From Mangrovimonas sp. ST2L15 (GTDB lineage: Bacteria; Bacteroidota; Bacteroidia; Flavobacteriales; Flavobacteriaceae), in NCBI RefSeq assembly GCF_001280515.1, contig NZ_LBIQ01000030.1, positions 1,866,501 to 1,930,500 on the forward strand: a stretch of DNA of 64,000 nucleotides. The letters run 5' to 3'. Below the pieces are notes generated by a model. It did no database searches and was not told where the DNA came from. It saw only the letters and a list, made by a program, of their open reading frames with translations. The translations under genes were made by a program, and so were the position numbers. This document shows positions 16,680 to 25,957 of this stretch, in pieces. How positions within the stretch are numbered: position 1 is the first letter of the stretch; each line of letters starts with the position of its first letter.

Positions 16680-19058
16680 TTAGGCTGCGTACTTTTTCTT
16701 TCTAAGGTAATTAAACAACATACCAAAGATGCCTAACAGAACGAGCGGACAGACAATGTTTATAAGTTGCCACTTTGTTTTTTCTTCACTTACTTTATTC
16801 ATGTCCAAAAAGGCCATTTTGATATCTTTGGATCGAATGTTTATAAGTCCGCTGTCATCTAGAAGATAATTCACGCAATTCAAAAGGAATTCTTTGTTGC
16901 CATAAAGTTGGCCAGAGCTTCTGTCAAAACCTAATTCCAAAGGGCCATTTTTACCCAAATCATTTTTAATGATATCACCATCTCCCACAATAATCATTTT
17001 AGAGGATACACCATTGTCTTGACTATCTTTTAAATCAAATGGCTTGATTCTATTGTTATATACGGAAGTGAATGATCCCTCTAAAAGAACAGCTAAATTT
17101 AGATTCGGTTTGGTGTACATTTTAGGATCCGGTTCTTCGGTGGTCATACTCAAATCAATTTCCCTAGGAACACCATCCAATTTGGATAATATAGAACTTT
17201 TTAAAAGAATGGTCTTATGAATGTCGTTCTTAAGAGTGTCTATAGGACTAGCAAAATCAAATTTCACCCGATTGATGTTCTTCACAATAGGATGATGGTT
17301 TTCTGGATCAACCAAAGGAGAATAGAACCAAGGGAAAGGTTGAAAACGAGCTTCACTGCCTTCACCTGTTGCCAATAAAATAGGAGCAGAGTAGAGGTCA
17401 TTAACCAAATCTGGATTCACCCTCACACCATATTTAAAAAAGAAATCGGTCATGTTTAAATCCCTTTGAATTGCATATCCTTTTCCTGTTTGGAAGAGGC
17501 TATCCATTTCCATATTCACAGCATCAAACATCCAAAGACTTTTACCCCCATTCATGGTGTATTGATCCAAAACAAACTTCTCTTCCTCTGTAAAAGGCTC
17601 AATGGGTTTAGCCGAAATAATAAGATCATAATTTTTGAGATCACGCAAGGTCTTCTCCGGATTACGGCTCACGCTATCTAAAGTAAACGGGGCGATGTAG
17701 TAATAGTCTTTAATGGTTTTAACAAAGTCAAAAATATAACCATCACCTAATTGTCCATTCCCTTTAAGAATAGCAATTTTTTTACTTTTTGGATGAATAA
17801 GCTTGTTAAGACCATCTGCAAAGCCATACTCTAAATGTTGTACAGAATTGGTGACTAAATCCTGTTGTGTAGCGCCCATTTTATTCTTAATCAATGGGAT
17901 AATCACCGTTTCTTCATTATAACTAGCAAGCGCCCACGGAAAAACAACTTCATAACTACTTTTGCCTTGTTCTTCAACTGACAGTTGCATTGGGGTCATA
18001 CCCCGAGCGTTCAATTGTTGGATGTTATTTTGACGATTTTTTTCGTCTTCAATGGGGTTGATAAAATTAAAGGTAATTAACCCATTTTTAGATTCAAATT
18101 CTTCTAATAGTTGCTTCGTTTCATCCTGTAACCTTCTAAATTCCGAAGGAAAACTTTCTCCTTCCAGAAAAACGTCGATGACAACTGGTGAATTAACTTC
18201 TTCAATCATTTTTACCGTCGCCGGATTCAAAGTGTATCTTTGATCAGCAGTTAAGTCAAAACGTTTGTAAACCGATTGTGTAAAAACTAATACGACCAAT
18301 CCCAATCCTAAAACGATAAAAACTTTAGAATCATTTTTACCGATACGACGGTTATTAATTTTTAGAGTTGTTGCGGCTATAAATAAAAGAGCGATAAATA
18401 AAAAATAGACAATATCCCGGGTATCTAAAACACCACGTCCCATACTCTTAAAATGGTAGCTCATACCAAATTTTTCAATCAATGTACTAGAGCTAAATTC
18501 AGCAACCCCTTCAAACCCTATGTAAAAGAAAAAACATAGAAATACCGCAATGATAAAAGACACGATTTGATTTTCTGAAAGGGTAGAAGAAAATACTCCT
18601 ATAGCTGTATAGGCAGCTACCAAAAACAACAATCCAAAGTATGAGCCAAGGGTACTTCCCATATCTAAGTTGCCCGTTGGAAGACCCAATTCATAAACAG
18701 TATAAATGTAGAGCAGTGTGGGGATAAGTGCCAAAATGATAAGTACAAATGATCCCAAATATTTTCCAAGAACGATTTGTAAATGTGAAATGGGTTTTGT
18801 GAGTAACAACTCTAGGGTTCCTTGCTTCTTTTCATCAGAGAAACACCTCATGGTCACGGCAGGAACCAAAAATAAAAGAATCCATGGAGCTAATAAAAAG
18901 AACGAGGATAAGTCGGCAAAACCATTATCCAAAACATTAAACTCCCCTTTGAACAACCAAAGAAACAGGCCATTGAGTAATAAAAAAACGGCAATGACTA
19001 AGTAACCTATTGGAGATGCAAAAAACGAATTGATTTCTTTTCTAAAAAGGGCAAACAT
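16680..19058 (-). CDS. Fused gliding ABC transporter subunits GldF-GldG
   Basis: 792 residues combining two proteins that are separate in Flavobacterium johnsoniae. Residues 1 to about 240 are GldF, an ABC-2 type permease with six membrane spans and the loop text MRCFSDEKKQGTLELLLTKP. From about residue 243 the sequence is GldG: a membrane span, the DLTADQRYTLNPAT segment, a large periplasmic domain of the ABC-type unknown/auxiliary kind, and a C-terminal membrane helix followed by KKK. With the ATPase GldA (not in the window) this transporter supports gliding motility or T9SS-related functions. The frame is continuous through the junction, so the fusion is genuine unless there is a sequence error. 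The total length is close to the sum of the separate proteins. Confidence 0.9.
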   Translation of the reverse strand: MFALFRKEINSFFASPIGYLVIAVFLLLNGLFLWLFKGEFNVLDNGFADLSSFFLLAPWILLFLVPAVTMRCFSDEKKQGTLELLLTKPISHLQIVLGKYLGSFVLIILALIPTLLYIYTVYELGLPTGNLDMGSTLGSYFGLLFLVAAYTAIGVFSSTLSENQIVSFIIAVFLCFFFYIGFEGVAEFSSSTLIEKFGMSYHFKSMGRGVLDTRDIVYFLFIALLFIAATTLKINNRRIGKNDSKVFIVLGLGLVVLVFTQSVYKRFDLTADQRYTLNPATVKMIEEVNSPVVIDVFLEGESFPSEFRRLQDETKQLLEEFESKNGLITFNFINPIEDEKNRQNNIQQLNARGMTPMQLSVEEQGKSSYEVVFPWALASYNEETVIIPLIKNKMGATQQDLVTNSVQHLEYGFADGLNKLIHPKSKKIAILKGNGQLGDGYIFDFVKTIKDYYYIAPFTLDSVSRNPEKTLRDLKNYDLIISAKPIEPFTEEEKFVLDQYTMNGGKSLWMFDAVNMEMDSLFQTGKGYAIQRDLNMTDFFFKYGVRVNPDLVNDLYSAPILLATGEGSEARFQPFPWFYSPLVDPENHHPIVKNINRVKFDFASPIDTLKNDIHKTILLKSSILSKLDGVPREIDLSMTTEEPDPKMYTKPNLNLAVLLEGSFTSVYNNRIKPFDLKDSQDNGVSSKMIIVGDGDIIKNDLGKNGPLELGFDRSSGQLYGNKEFLLNCVNYLLDDSGLINIRSKDIKMAFLDMNKVSEEKTKWQLINIVCPLVLLGIFGMLFNYLRKKKYAA

Positions 19059-19073
19059 AATTGGTATGTTGAA

Positions 19074-19370
19074 TTAATTTAAGGAGTGTAATTTATCCAC
19101 ACTCCAAGCTTGAGGTTTATCATTAAAAAGCGGTTTGGTTTGGGCCCAAACATTTTTGAATAATTCTGAGTTACGATAGGTTTCAAGACAGTCATCCGTA
19201 GCCCAATAACTGTATGTGAAAAAGATATTGGGTTGGTTCTTATCTCTATATAACTCTAAAAATTCACAGCCTTCAAAAGCTCTAATCTTATCTTTTACAT
19301 TTTCAAAATTAATTAGGAACTCATCAGTTTTTGAAGGATCAAAACTCATTTTTACTATTCTTACAAACAT
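19074..19370 (-). CDS. Antibiotic biosynthesis monooxygenase (ABM) domain protein
   Basis: 98 residues, one dimeric alpha/beta ABM domain: MFVRIVKMSFDP at the start, FEGCEFLELYRDKNQPN in the middle and the SYWATDDCLETYRNSELF segment. Such proteins are heme-degrading or quinol monooxygenases, or of unknown role. The start lies 2 bp after the stop of the SAM hydroxide adenosyltransferase gene, so the two are co-transcribed, and gldFG follows 15 bp later. Substrate unknown. Confidence 0.85.
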   Translation of the reverse strand: MFVRIVKMSFDPSKTDEFLINFENVKDKIRAFEGCEFLELYRDKNQPNIFFTYSYWATDDCLETYRNSELFKNVWAQTKPLFNDKPQAWSVDKLHSLN

Positions 19371-19372
19371 AC

Positions 19373-20209
19373 TTAAGTTTTACTAAAGTTAACCGTTACC
19401 GTATCCATCAGGTTCAATCCCATGAGTGAAGACGCACTTCCAAAGGTAGCCGAATTACTTTTATAAACAGCAATTTCCAAAAAACCAGATGAATTAAAAA
19501 CGGCCATTCCCTTTCCTTCATCATTTCTTTTTTCTGGAGGAATGTTAAAATTGACAATATCGCTATAATTGTTGAAAATCTTTTTGAATTTATTGGACCT
19601 CACAAAGACCTCAAAATCACGTCCCTTTTGAGTGTTCTCAAAGAATTTGCGTTTAATGTTGGTTATGACATTTCCATAATTATCTACGTAAATGACACTA
19701 CCAATAATTTGGGTCTGCTCGTCATTCACATAGGGATGAATGTTTTTAATAGGCTTGATATGATCAATGACCTTTCCAATAACTTCTAAAGTGCCGCCAC
19801 GTGCAATATGACAGGCTACTTTTACAAAGACATCCAAAACAGGAAAACTCGTTGTGATTTTATCATGGATGTTGATTTCTACAATTTTTTCTGGGGCAAT
19901 TTCAGAACAAATCATACTCATAATCCCATTATTGGCACAAATAAAATAATGACCATCCAGTTTTAATGCTATGTGCTTGTTTTCTGGATGTAATTCAGAG
20001 TCTATACCAATGATATGAATAGTTCCTTTAGGAAAACTGCTAAAAGCATTTTGAATAATATATGCCGCCTCGGGAATATTAAATGGAGAAACCGAGTGTG
20101 AGATATCAACAATTCTAACATCTGTCAATTCACTGTAAACAGCTCCTTTTATCGCACCAGCAAAGTGATCTTTCTCACCAAAATCAGTCGTTAATGTGAT
20201 AATTGCCAT
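19373..20209 (-). CDS. SAM hydroxide adenosyltransferase (DUF62 family)
   Basis: 278 residues. The N-terminus ITLTTDFGEKDHFAGAIKG and the following DISHSVSPFNIPEAAYI are diagnostic of the fluorinase/duf-62 family; the ordinary members hydrolyse S-adenosylmethionine to adenosine and methionine. The C-terminal domain has NYGNVITNIKR and GFLEIAVYKSNSA. There is no sign of the fluorinase-specific insertion. It heads a minus-strand set with the ABM protein and gldFG, and is divergent from phoH. Confidence 0.92.
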   Translation of the reverse strand: MAIITLTTDFGEKDHFAGAIKGAVYSELTDVRIVDISHSVSPFNIPEAAYIIQNAFSSFPKGTIHIIGIDSELHPENKHIALKLDGHYFICANNGIMSMICSEIAPEKIVEINIHDKITTSFPVLDVFVKVACHIARGGTLEVIGKVIDHIKPIKNIHPYVNDEQTQIIGSVIYVDNYGNVITNIKRKFFENTQKGRDFEVFVRSNKFKKIFNNYSDIVNFNIPPEKRNDEGKGMAVFNSSGFLEIAVYKSNSATFGSASSLMGLNLMDTVTVNFSKT

Positions 20210-20234
20210 AGAAGATTGTTGATATTTTTTTAAC

Positions 20235-20263
20235 TTGATACACGTTAAAATTGTGTAGTTTTG
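20235..20263 (+). promoter_or_regulatory. Bacteroidota-type promoter of phoH-purC
   Basis: TTG at 20235-20237 and TAGTTTTG at 20256-20263 with an 18-bp spacer match the primary sigma factor pattern of the phylum. It lies about 55 bp upstream of the phoH start. Confidence 0.7.
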
Positions 20264-20319
20264 TTAGAGACAAATCTAATAAATCTTGACTGAAAAAATT
20301 TAATTTAATCTCTTAGCTT

Positions 20320-21273
20320 TTGAACGAAATCATTATTGAACTTGAAGAGATGTCTCCAAAAGAATTTTTTGGAGCACAGAACGCTCACATTGAACTCCTT
20401 AAAAAATATTATCCAAAACTTAAAATCGTCGCTAGAGGCAATAAAATTAAAGCCTATGGGGATGAAGATCTTTTGGAAGAATTTGACAGACGATTCACCA
20501 TGCTCATGGAGCACTATGTAAAGTATAACAAACTGGATGAAAATGTTATTGAACGTGTCTTGACAAGTCAGAGTAAGGATGATTATGAAACGAGTGCCCA
20601 AAGTGGTGAAGTTATCGTTCATGGTGTAAATGGTAGAATTATAAGGGCTCAAACGGTAAATCAACGTCGTTTGGTTGAAAGCATTCAAAAGAACGATATG
20701 GTTTTTGCTATTGGTCCTGCCGGTACGGGTAAAACTTATACTGGTGTGGCATTGGCAGTTCAAGCCTTAAAGGCCAAACAAGTCAAGAGAATCATTTTGA
20801 CCCGTCCAGCTGTAGAGGCAGGTGAAAATTTAGGGTTCTTACCAGGAGATTTAAAGGAAAAGTTAGATCCATACATGCAACCATTGTATGATGCTCTTAG
20901 GGATATGATACCAGCTGAAAAGCTTCAAATGTACATTGAGAATGGAACGATTCAAATTGCACCCTTGGCTTTTATGCGTGGACGAACATTGGATCATGCC
21001 TTTGTGATTTTGGATGAAGGTCAAAATACCACCCACAATCAAATGAAAATGTTTTTAACCCGTATGGGTAAAAACGCCAAGTTTCTTCTTACTGGAGATC
21101 CCGGACAAATTGATTTACCTAGAAGAACCATTTCCGGACTTAAAGAAGCCTTGTTGATTCTTAAGAATGTGGAAGGTGTGGGTATGGTCTTTTTGGATGA
21201 CAAGGATGTGATTCGTCATAAACTAGTCAAGAAAATTATTGACGCTTATAAAAATATTGAGAATAGAGAATAA
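20320..21273 (+). CDS. PhoH family ATPase
   Basis: 317 residues, starting with TTG (no ATG or GTG fits; [17 protein letters not shown] is the usual flavobacterial N-terminus). The N-terminal KH-like part is followed by the P-loop ATPase with Walker [10 protein letters not shown], Walker [10 protein letters not shown], and the [19 protein letters not shown] segment typical of the family. PhoH-like proteins are cytoplasmic NTPases linked to RNA metabolism and stress. Its stop overlaps the purC start by one base, so they are co-expressed. Confidence 0.94.
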   Translation: MNEIIIELEEMSPKEFFGAQNAHIELLKKYYPKLKIVARGNKIKAYGDEDLLEEFDRRFTMLMEHYVKYNKLDENVIERVLTSQSKDDYETSAQSGEVIVHGVNGRIIRAQTVNQRRLVESIQKNDMVFAIGPAGTGKTYTGVALAVQALKAKQVKRIILTRPAVEAGENLGFLPGDLKEKLDPYMQPLYDALRDMIPAEKLQMYIENGTIQIAPLAFMRGRTLDHAFVILDEGQNTTHNQMKMFLTRMGKNAKFLLTGDPGQIDLPRRTISGLKEALLILKNVEGVGMVFLDDKDVIRHKLVKKIIDAYKNIENRE

Positions 21274-22223
21274 TGAGTCAGACAATTACTGATACCAATT
21301 TTAACTTTCCTGGACAGAAAAGTGTTTACAAAGGAAAAGTAAGGGAAGTTTATAACATTAATGATGAGCAATTAGTCATGATTGCTACAGATAGATTAAG
21401 CGCCTTTGATGTGGTGATGCCAAAGGGCATTCCGTATAAAGGTCAAATTTTAAATCAAATAGCGACCAAAATGATGAAGGCTACCGAAGATTTGGTGCCC
21501 AATTGGTTGGTGGCAACTCCAGATCCCAATGTAGCCGTTGGAGATTTATGTGAACCATTTAAGGTTGAAATGGTCATTAGAGGTTATTTGTCAGGTCATG
21601 CTGCAAGGGAGTATAAAGCAGGCGAGCGATTGCTTTGTGGAGTACCTATGCCTGAAGGCATGAAGGAAAATGACAAGTTTCCAGAACCGATTATAACTCC
21701 TGCAACCAAAGCAGAAAAAGGAGACCATGACGAGGACATTTCTCGCGAGGACATTTTAAGAAGAGGCATTGTTTCTGAAGCTGATTATGTGGTTTTGGAA
21801 GACTATACCAGAAAATTGTTTCAAAGAGGTTCTGAAATAGCGGCATCTAGAGGATTAATATTGGTGGATACCAAGTATGAATTTGGAAAAACCAAAGAAG
21901 GTAAGATTGTGTTGATAGACGAAATTCACACTCCTGATTCTTCACGTTATTTTTATGCCGATGGGTATCAAGAAAGACAGGATAACGGCGAGTCTCAAAA
22001 ACAACTTTCCAAGGAGTTTGTTCGCCAATGGTTGATTTCTAACGGATTTCAAGGATTGGAAGGACAAGTTGTACCCGAAATGAGCGATGAGTATATTGAA
22101 ACGGTAAGCGAGCGTTACATTGAGCTTTATGAAAATATTACTGGAGAATCCTTTGTTAAAGCTGATCTCAGTGATATTTCAAATCGTATTGAGCACAACG
22201 TTTTGGAATACCTAAACCAATAA
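21273..22223 (+). CDS. purC: Phosphoribosylaminoimidazole-succinocarboxamide synthase
   Basis: 316 residues. The SAICAR synthase signature is plain: [11 protein letters not shown] near the N-terminus, [19 protein letters not shown], the [15 protein letters not shown] segment and [18 protein letters not shown]. It joins aspartate to CAIR in purine synthesis using ATP. The length fits the longer, yeast-type version common in Bacteroidota. Second gene of the phoH unit; a gamma-family PLP gene follows after 6 bp. Confidence 0.97.
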   Translation: MSQTITDTNFNFPGQKSVYKGKVREVYNINDEQLVMIATDRLSAFDVVMPKGIPYKGQILNQIATKMMKATEDLVPNWLVATPDPNVAVGDLCEPFKVEMVIRGYLSGHAAREYKAGERLLCGVPMPEGMKENDKFPEPIITPATKAEKGDHDEDISREDILRRGIVSEADYVVLEDYTRKLFQRGSEIAASRGLILVDTKYEFGKTKEGKIVLIDEIHTPDSSRYFYADGYQERQDNGESQKQLSKEFVRQWLISNGFQGLEGQVVPEMSDEYIETVSERYIELYENITGESFVKADLSDISNRIEHNVLEYLNQ

Positions 22224-22229
22224 AATACT

Positions 22230-23378
22230 ATGTCAGAGAATAATCTTGGATTCAATACCACATGCGTACATACGGGGGAAGTGCCTGATGAACAATTTAA
22301 AGGAGCTGTATCTCCCTTATATATGGCTACCTCCTACAAGTCTAATGAGGAGATAAAAAGGTATCCAAGAGCATTCAATACTCCAAATCAGGAGCATTTG
22401 GCCAAAAAAATAGCAGCTTTGGAGTTTGCTGAATCTGGACTCATTTTTGGTTCTGGTATGGCAGCCATTAGTGCTGTATTTCTAACATTTTTGAAGTCTG
22501 GTGATCATTTGGTGGTTCAAAATACCTTGTATGGAGGAACGGCAAATTTTATTAAAAATGACTTATCAAGATATGGTGTTGAATTTACTTTTACCGATGG
22601 ATATCAAGTGGAAGACTTTGAAAAAGCCATACGACCTAATACGAAATTAATCCATATTGAAACACCTTCCAATCCATTATTGACAATCACGGATGTACGG
22701 GGTATTGGTGAACTTGGGAAAAAGAAGGGAATTTTAACTTCCATTGACAACACATTTGCTAGTCCAGTACTGCAGAATCCCATAAAATTGGATATAGACA
22801 TAGTAATTCACTCGGCTACGAAATATTTAGGTGGTCATAGTGATATTATGGCAGGGGCTGTTGTTTCCACAGAAACAATTATGAAAGACATTCATAGAGT
22901 AGCGATGAATTTTGGTGGATGCCTGAGTGACTTTACCGTATGGATGCTTGAAAGGAGCATGAAAACTTTAGGTCTCAGGGTAAAGGCCCAAACTAGAAAT
23001 GCGAAAAAATTGGCTAAGTTTTTATACACTCATGAAAATATCGAGAAAGTTTATTACCCTGGCTTAAAAAGCCATCCAGAACATGAGTTGGCTAAAAGTC
23101 AAATGAAGGGGTATGGAGCCATGATTTCTTTTGAATTAAAAGATGGCTTAGACGTTGCTAGGTTTTTTAATGCTCTTAAAATTATTAAACCATCTTTAAG
23201 TTTAGCTGGTGTTGAAAGCACCATGTTGTTGCCTGCTGAAACGTCCCATTCTTTTATCTCACAAGAAGAAAGAGATGCCATTGGCATTACCGATCGTTTA
23301 ATTCGTTTTTCTGTAGGCATTGAGTCCAAAACGGATTTAATAAATGACATAGAACAAGCTATAGAAGCTTCTAAGTAA
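22230..23378 (+). CDS. Cys/Met metabolism PLP-dependent enzyme (gamma family)
   Basis: 382 residues, a fold-type I PLP enzyme of the cystathionine gamma-synthase/gamma-lyase family: ATSYKSNEE, FGSGMAAISAVFLT, YGGTANF, IETPSNPLL and the PLP-lysine motif HSATKYLGGHSDIMAG. Family members make or break carbon-sulfur bonds in cysteine, homocysteine or methionine metabolism. The sequence does not settle which reaction applies. It lies between purC and bshB1, 6-8 bp from each, in one operon. A second, distinct member is at 58634-59833. Confidence 0.88.
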   Translation: MSENNLGFNTTCVHTGEVPDEQFKGAVSPLYMATSYKSNEEIKRYPRAFNTPNQEHLAKKIAALEFAESGLIFGSGMAAISAVFLTFLKSGDHLVVQNTLYGGTANFIKNDLSRYGVEFTFTDGYQVEDFEKAIRPNTKLIHIETPSNPLLTITDVRGIGELGKKKGILTSIDNTFASPVLQNPIKLDIDIVIHSATKYLGGHSDIMAGAVVSTETIMKDIHRVAMNFGGCLSDFTVWMLERSMKTLGLRVKAQTRNAKKLAKFLYTHENIEKVYYPGLKSHPEHELAKSQMKGYGAMISFELKDGLDVARFFNALKIIKPSLSLAGVESTMLLPAETSHSFISQEERDAIGITDRLIRFSVGIESKTDLINDIEQAIEASK

Positions 23379-23386
23379 AAAAACAG

Positions 23387-24109
23387 ATGAAATTAGATAT
23401 CCTTGCTATTGGAGCACATCCCGATGATGTAGAATTGGGGTGCGGTGCCACTATTGCAAAAGAAATTTCCAAAGGGAAAAAAGTAGGAATTATTGATTTG
23501 ACTAGGGGCGAATTGGGAACTAGGGGAACTGCCGAAACCAGAGATTCTGAAGCCCAAGATGCGGCTAATGTTTTAGGAGTGCCCTTACGAATCAACATGG
23601 AGTTTGCCGATGGATTTTTTGTAAATGATAAATGGCATCAAATAGAGCTCATTAAAATGATACGCAAGTTTCAACCAGAGGTGGTTTTATGCAATGCTGT
23701 TGATGATAGACATATTGATCATGGTAAAGGAAGTAAATTAGTAAGTGATGCGTGTTTTTTAAGTGGTTTAAGAAAAATAGATACCAAAATAGAGGACTCA
23801 GAGGAATGGCAAGAACCCTGGAGACCTAAGCAGGTGTATCACTACATTCAATGGAAAAATTTGGAGCCAGATATTGTAGTAGATGTAAGTGGATTTGTCA
23901 ATCAAAAAATGGAATCGGTGTTGGCCTATAAAACTCAGTTTTATGATCCAAATAGTGAGGAACCAGAAACTCCTATCTCAAGCAAGAACTTCACAGATAG
24001 TATCATATACAGAGCGAGGGATTTAGGTAGATTGATTGGTGTGGAATACGGTGAAGGCTTTACGGTAGAAAGATATCCAGCGGTAGATAGTTTGTTTGAT
24101 TTAAAGTAA
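23387..24109 (+). CDS. bshB1: Bacillithiol biosynthesis deacetylase BshB1
   Basis: 240 residues, LmbE/PIG-L-like zinc deacetylase. The zinc-binding motif AHPDDVELGCG (about 13-23) and the later DDRHIDHGKG carry the His/Asp ligands, and LTRGELGTRGTAETRDSE is specific to the BshB1 subgroup. It removes the acetyl group from GlcNAc-malate to give glucosamine-malate, the second step of bacillithiol synthesis. Its presence indicates that the organism uses bacillithiol, which bears on the CstB-like enzyme at 4748-6163. Last gene of the phoH-purC unit. Confidence 0.95.
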   Translation: MKLDILAIGAHPDDVELGCGATIAKEISKGKKVGIIDLTRGELGTRGTAETRDSEAQDAANVLGVPLRINMEFADGFFVNDKWHQIELIKMIRKFQPEVVLCNAVDDRHIDHGKGSKLVSDACFLSGLRKIDTKIEDSEEWQEPWRPKQVYHYIQWKNLEPDIVVDVSGFVNQKMESVLAYKTQFYDPNSEEPETPISSKNFTDSIIYRARDLGRLIGVEYGEGFTVERYPAVDSLFDLK

Positions 24110-24127
24110 ATTTTTTTAAAAAAAGTC

Positions 24128-24158
24128 TTTGCAGAAAAAAGGAAATAATATACATTTG
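24128..24158 (+). promoter_or_regulatory. Consensus Bacteroidota promoter of tRNA-His
   Basis: TTTG (24128-24131), a 19-bp spacer and TACATTTG (24151-24158): a full match to TTTG-N19-TAnnTTTG, ending 15 bp before the tRNA. Confidence 0.85.
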
Positions 24159-24173
24159 CAATCCAATTAAAAT

Positions 24174-24248
24174 GGTGGTTGTAGCTCAGTTGGTTAGAGC
24201 GCCTGATTGTGGTTCAGGAGGTCGTCGGTTCGAGACCGATCTTCCACC
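24174..24248 (+). tRNA. tRNA-His (GTG)
   Basis: Cloverleaf with D arm GCTC/GAGC, anticodon stem CCTGA/TCAGG around loop TTGTGGT (anticodon GTG), and T arm GTCGG-TTCGAGA-CCGAT. The extra 5' G (G-1, base 24174) faces C73 at 24248, the histidine identity pair. CCA is not encoded. The acceptor stem shows two U/U oppositions (5:68 and 6:67) in otherwise good pairing. Confidence 0.95.
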
Positions 24249-24256
24249 CAAAATAA

Positions 24257-24282
24257 AAGCCTTTCAGTTTTCTGAAAGGCTT
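24257..24282 (+). terminator. Terminator after tRNA-His
   Basis: An 11-bp perfect stem (AAGCCTTTCAG / CTGAAAGGCTT) with a TTTT loop and a following T-rich run, 8 bp downstream of the tRNA. Confidence 0.85.
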
Positions 24283-24306
24283 CTTTTGTTTGGTGATGTA
24301 AGATTG

Positions 24307-25866
24307 CTATTCTGCTTTGTCGACAACAATCCTATTTGGTCTATTGGCTATTTCCCAAGCGGTATAGAATACTAAACGTGTTCTTTTTTCCAATAAGTCA
24401 TATCTGATTTTATCTGGAGTGTCAGAAGGCTGGTGGTAATCCTCATGAGTTCCGTTAAAATAGAAAATGACTGGAATGTTGTTTTTTGCAAAGTTATAAT
24501 GGTCACTTCTGTAATAAAATCTGTTCGGATCATTATCATCATTGAAAGTGTAGTCAAAAGCAATATTTAAATATTTTTTGTTCACTTCTTCTGAAATGTT
24601 ATGTAATTCTGTACTCAATTTATCACTACCAATTAAGTAGACATAATTACCATCCGTGTCATCGTGTTTGGGATCGACACGACCAATCATATCGATATTC
24701 AGGTTAGCAACGGTATTTGCCAATGGATAAACAGGATCAAAATCTGTATAATAACGGGAGCCTAAAAGTCCTTTTTCTTCACCGGTAACATTTAAAAATA
24801 GAATGGATCGCTTAGGGCCTTGTCCATTTTTTACAGCAGTTTGAAATGCTTCAGCAATTTCTAAAACGGCCACGGTACCAGAACCATCATCATCTGCACC
24901 ATTGTAAACTTTTCCGTCCTTAACCCCCTCATGGTCCAAGTGGGCAGATATGACAATAAATTCGTTTGGTTTTTCAGAACCAGGAATGTAGGCCAATACG
25001 TTTTCAGAATTAAATTCCTCTGAAACATTTTTATAATCTAAAGATAATTTCGCTGGAATAACTTTAGCAGTTTCATCTTGATCAATTTCTGGAAGGATAG
25101 CCTGAGCCAAATCAGAATTGACCATGAAATAAAACATATCTCCAGATTTCCCTTTTAAGCTCATGCTTTTTCGGCGATTGCTCCCAAAGCGACCTTTTGC
25201 CATTTCATAAAGCTGAGGGTTGTAATAGAAAACACATTTAGCCCCTTTTTCTTTGGCAAGATCTCTTTTAGACGCAAACTCCTGTCTAAAATTTGACCAT
25301 TTTGAAGGCGTTGAATCTCCTGAAACGATATAGGTTCCGTTTTCCGTTTTAGGCTCTCCAGATTTGATTAAAACAACCTTGTCTTTAACGTCTAAGTGTG
25401 AATAATCTGAGTAATTGGAATCCTCAATTCCGTATCCTGCAAAAACCACCTCATTGGCATTCAAAGAACCGTCCATGGCACTTGAAAGAGAAATAAAGTT
25501 ATCTGTAATTTTGAACTCTTGACCGTTTATGGTTAGGTTGACCTCAGGGGTGTCCAAAACTTCCAAAGGAACTTCTTGGAAATAGGTACCATCAGGCATT
25601 CCACCTTTAATTCCCAGTTTTTTGTATTCTTCACGAATGTAATTAACTGCCATCTTTTGTCCTGGAGCACCAGTTTCCCTTCCTTCAAATTCATCTGAAG
25701 CATAGGTGTATAAATGATCCTTAAGTTCTTGAGATGTAATAGTGGCAGCATAAGTAGTTTCATCTGCTAATGGTACCGAAGGTTCTGAGCTACTGGTATT
25801 TGTTTTTTGTGAACCACAAGCCCAAAAGAGCTGTGCCACTAAAATAGAGAGTATTAGTTTTCTCAT
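24307..25866 (-). CDS. M28 family zinc aminopeptidase lipoprotein with PA-type insert
   Basis: 519 residues. A lipoprotein signal (FWACGSQK) is followed by the peptidase fold, interrupted by a PA-like insert (roughly residues 115-290, with VVFAGYGIEDSNYSD and KDKVVLIKSGEP). Zinc ligands of M28 are all present: SAHLDHEG, GADDDGSG, GEEKGLLGS, NIDMIGRVD and the C-terminal YRSDHYNFA. It is probably an outer-membrane or periplasmic exopeptidase. The paralogue at 25958-26995 lies immediately upstream on the same strand, about 90 bp away, pointing to tandem duplication. Confidence 0.92.
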   Translation of the reverse strand: MRKLILSILVAQLFWACGSQKTNTSSSEPSVPLADETTYAATITSQELKDHLYTYASDEFEGRETGAPGQKMAVNYIREEYKKLGIKGGMPDGTYFQEVPLEVLDTPEVNLTINGQEFKITDNFISLSSAMDGSLNANEVVFAGYGIEDSNYSDYSHLDVKDKVVLIKSGEPKTENGTYIVSGDSTPSKWSNFRQEFASKRDLAKEKGAKCVFYYNPQLYEMAKGRFGSNRRKSMSLKGKSGDMFYFMVNSDLAQAILPEIDQDETAKVIPAKLSLDYKNVSEEFNSENVLAYIPGSEKPNEFIVISAHLDHEGVKDGKVYNGADDDGSGTVAVLEIAEAFQTAVKNGQGPKRSILFLNVTGEEKGLLGSRYYTDFDPVYPLANTVANLNIDMIGRVDPKHDDTDGNYVYLIGSDKLSTELHNISEEVNKKYLNIAFDYTFNDDNDPNRFYYRSDHYNFAKNNIPVIFYFNGTHEDYHQPSDTPDKIRYDLLEKRTRLVFYTAWEIANRPNRIVVDKAE

Positions 25867-25957
25867 GAAATGAATTTTAATGTGTAGAAAACAAATGTAA
25901 GCAATACAGGTAGTGCTTACAGGTATTTTTTAAAAAATTAACAAGGTTTTTGATAAA

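Noticed and set aside
20305-20763. Minus-strand ORF of 152 codons
   Set aside because: Antisense to phoH, which has clear Walker motifs.
22230-23378. A SAM riboswitch for either gamma-family PLP gene
   Set aside because: Only 6 bp separate this gene from purC, and the 158-bp region before the 58634-59833 gene holds an operator-like palindrome but no riboswitch-like fold that I can see.
24172-24375. ORF across tRNA-His
   Set aside because: It runs through the tRNA and its terminator; chance open frame.
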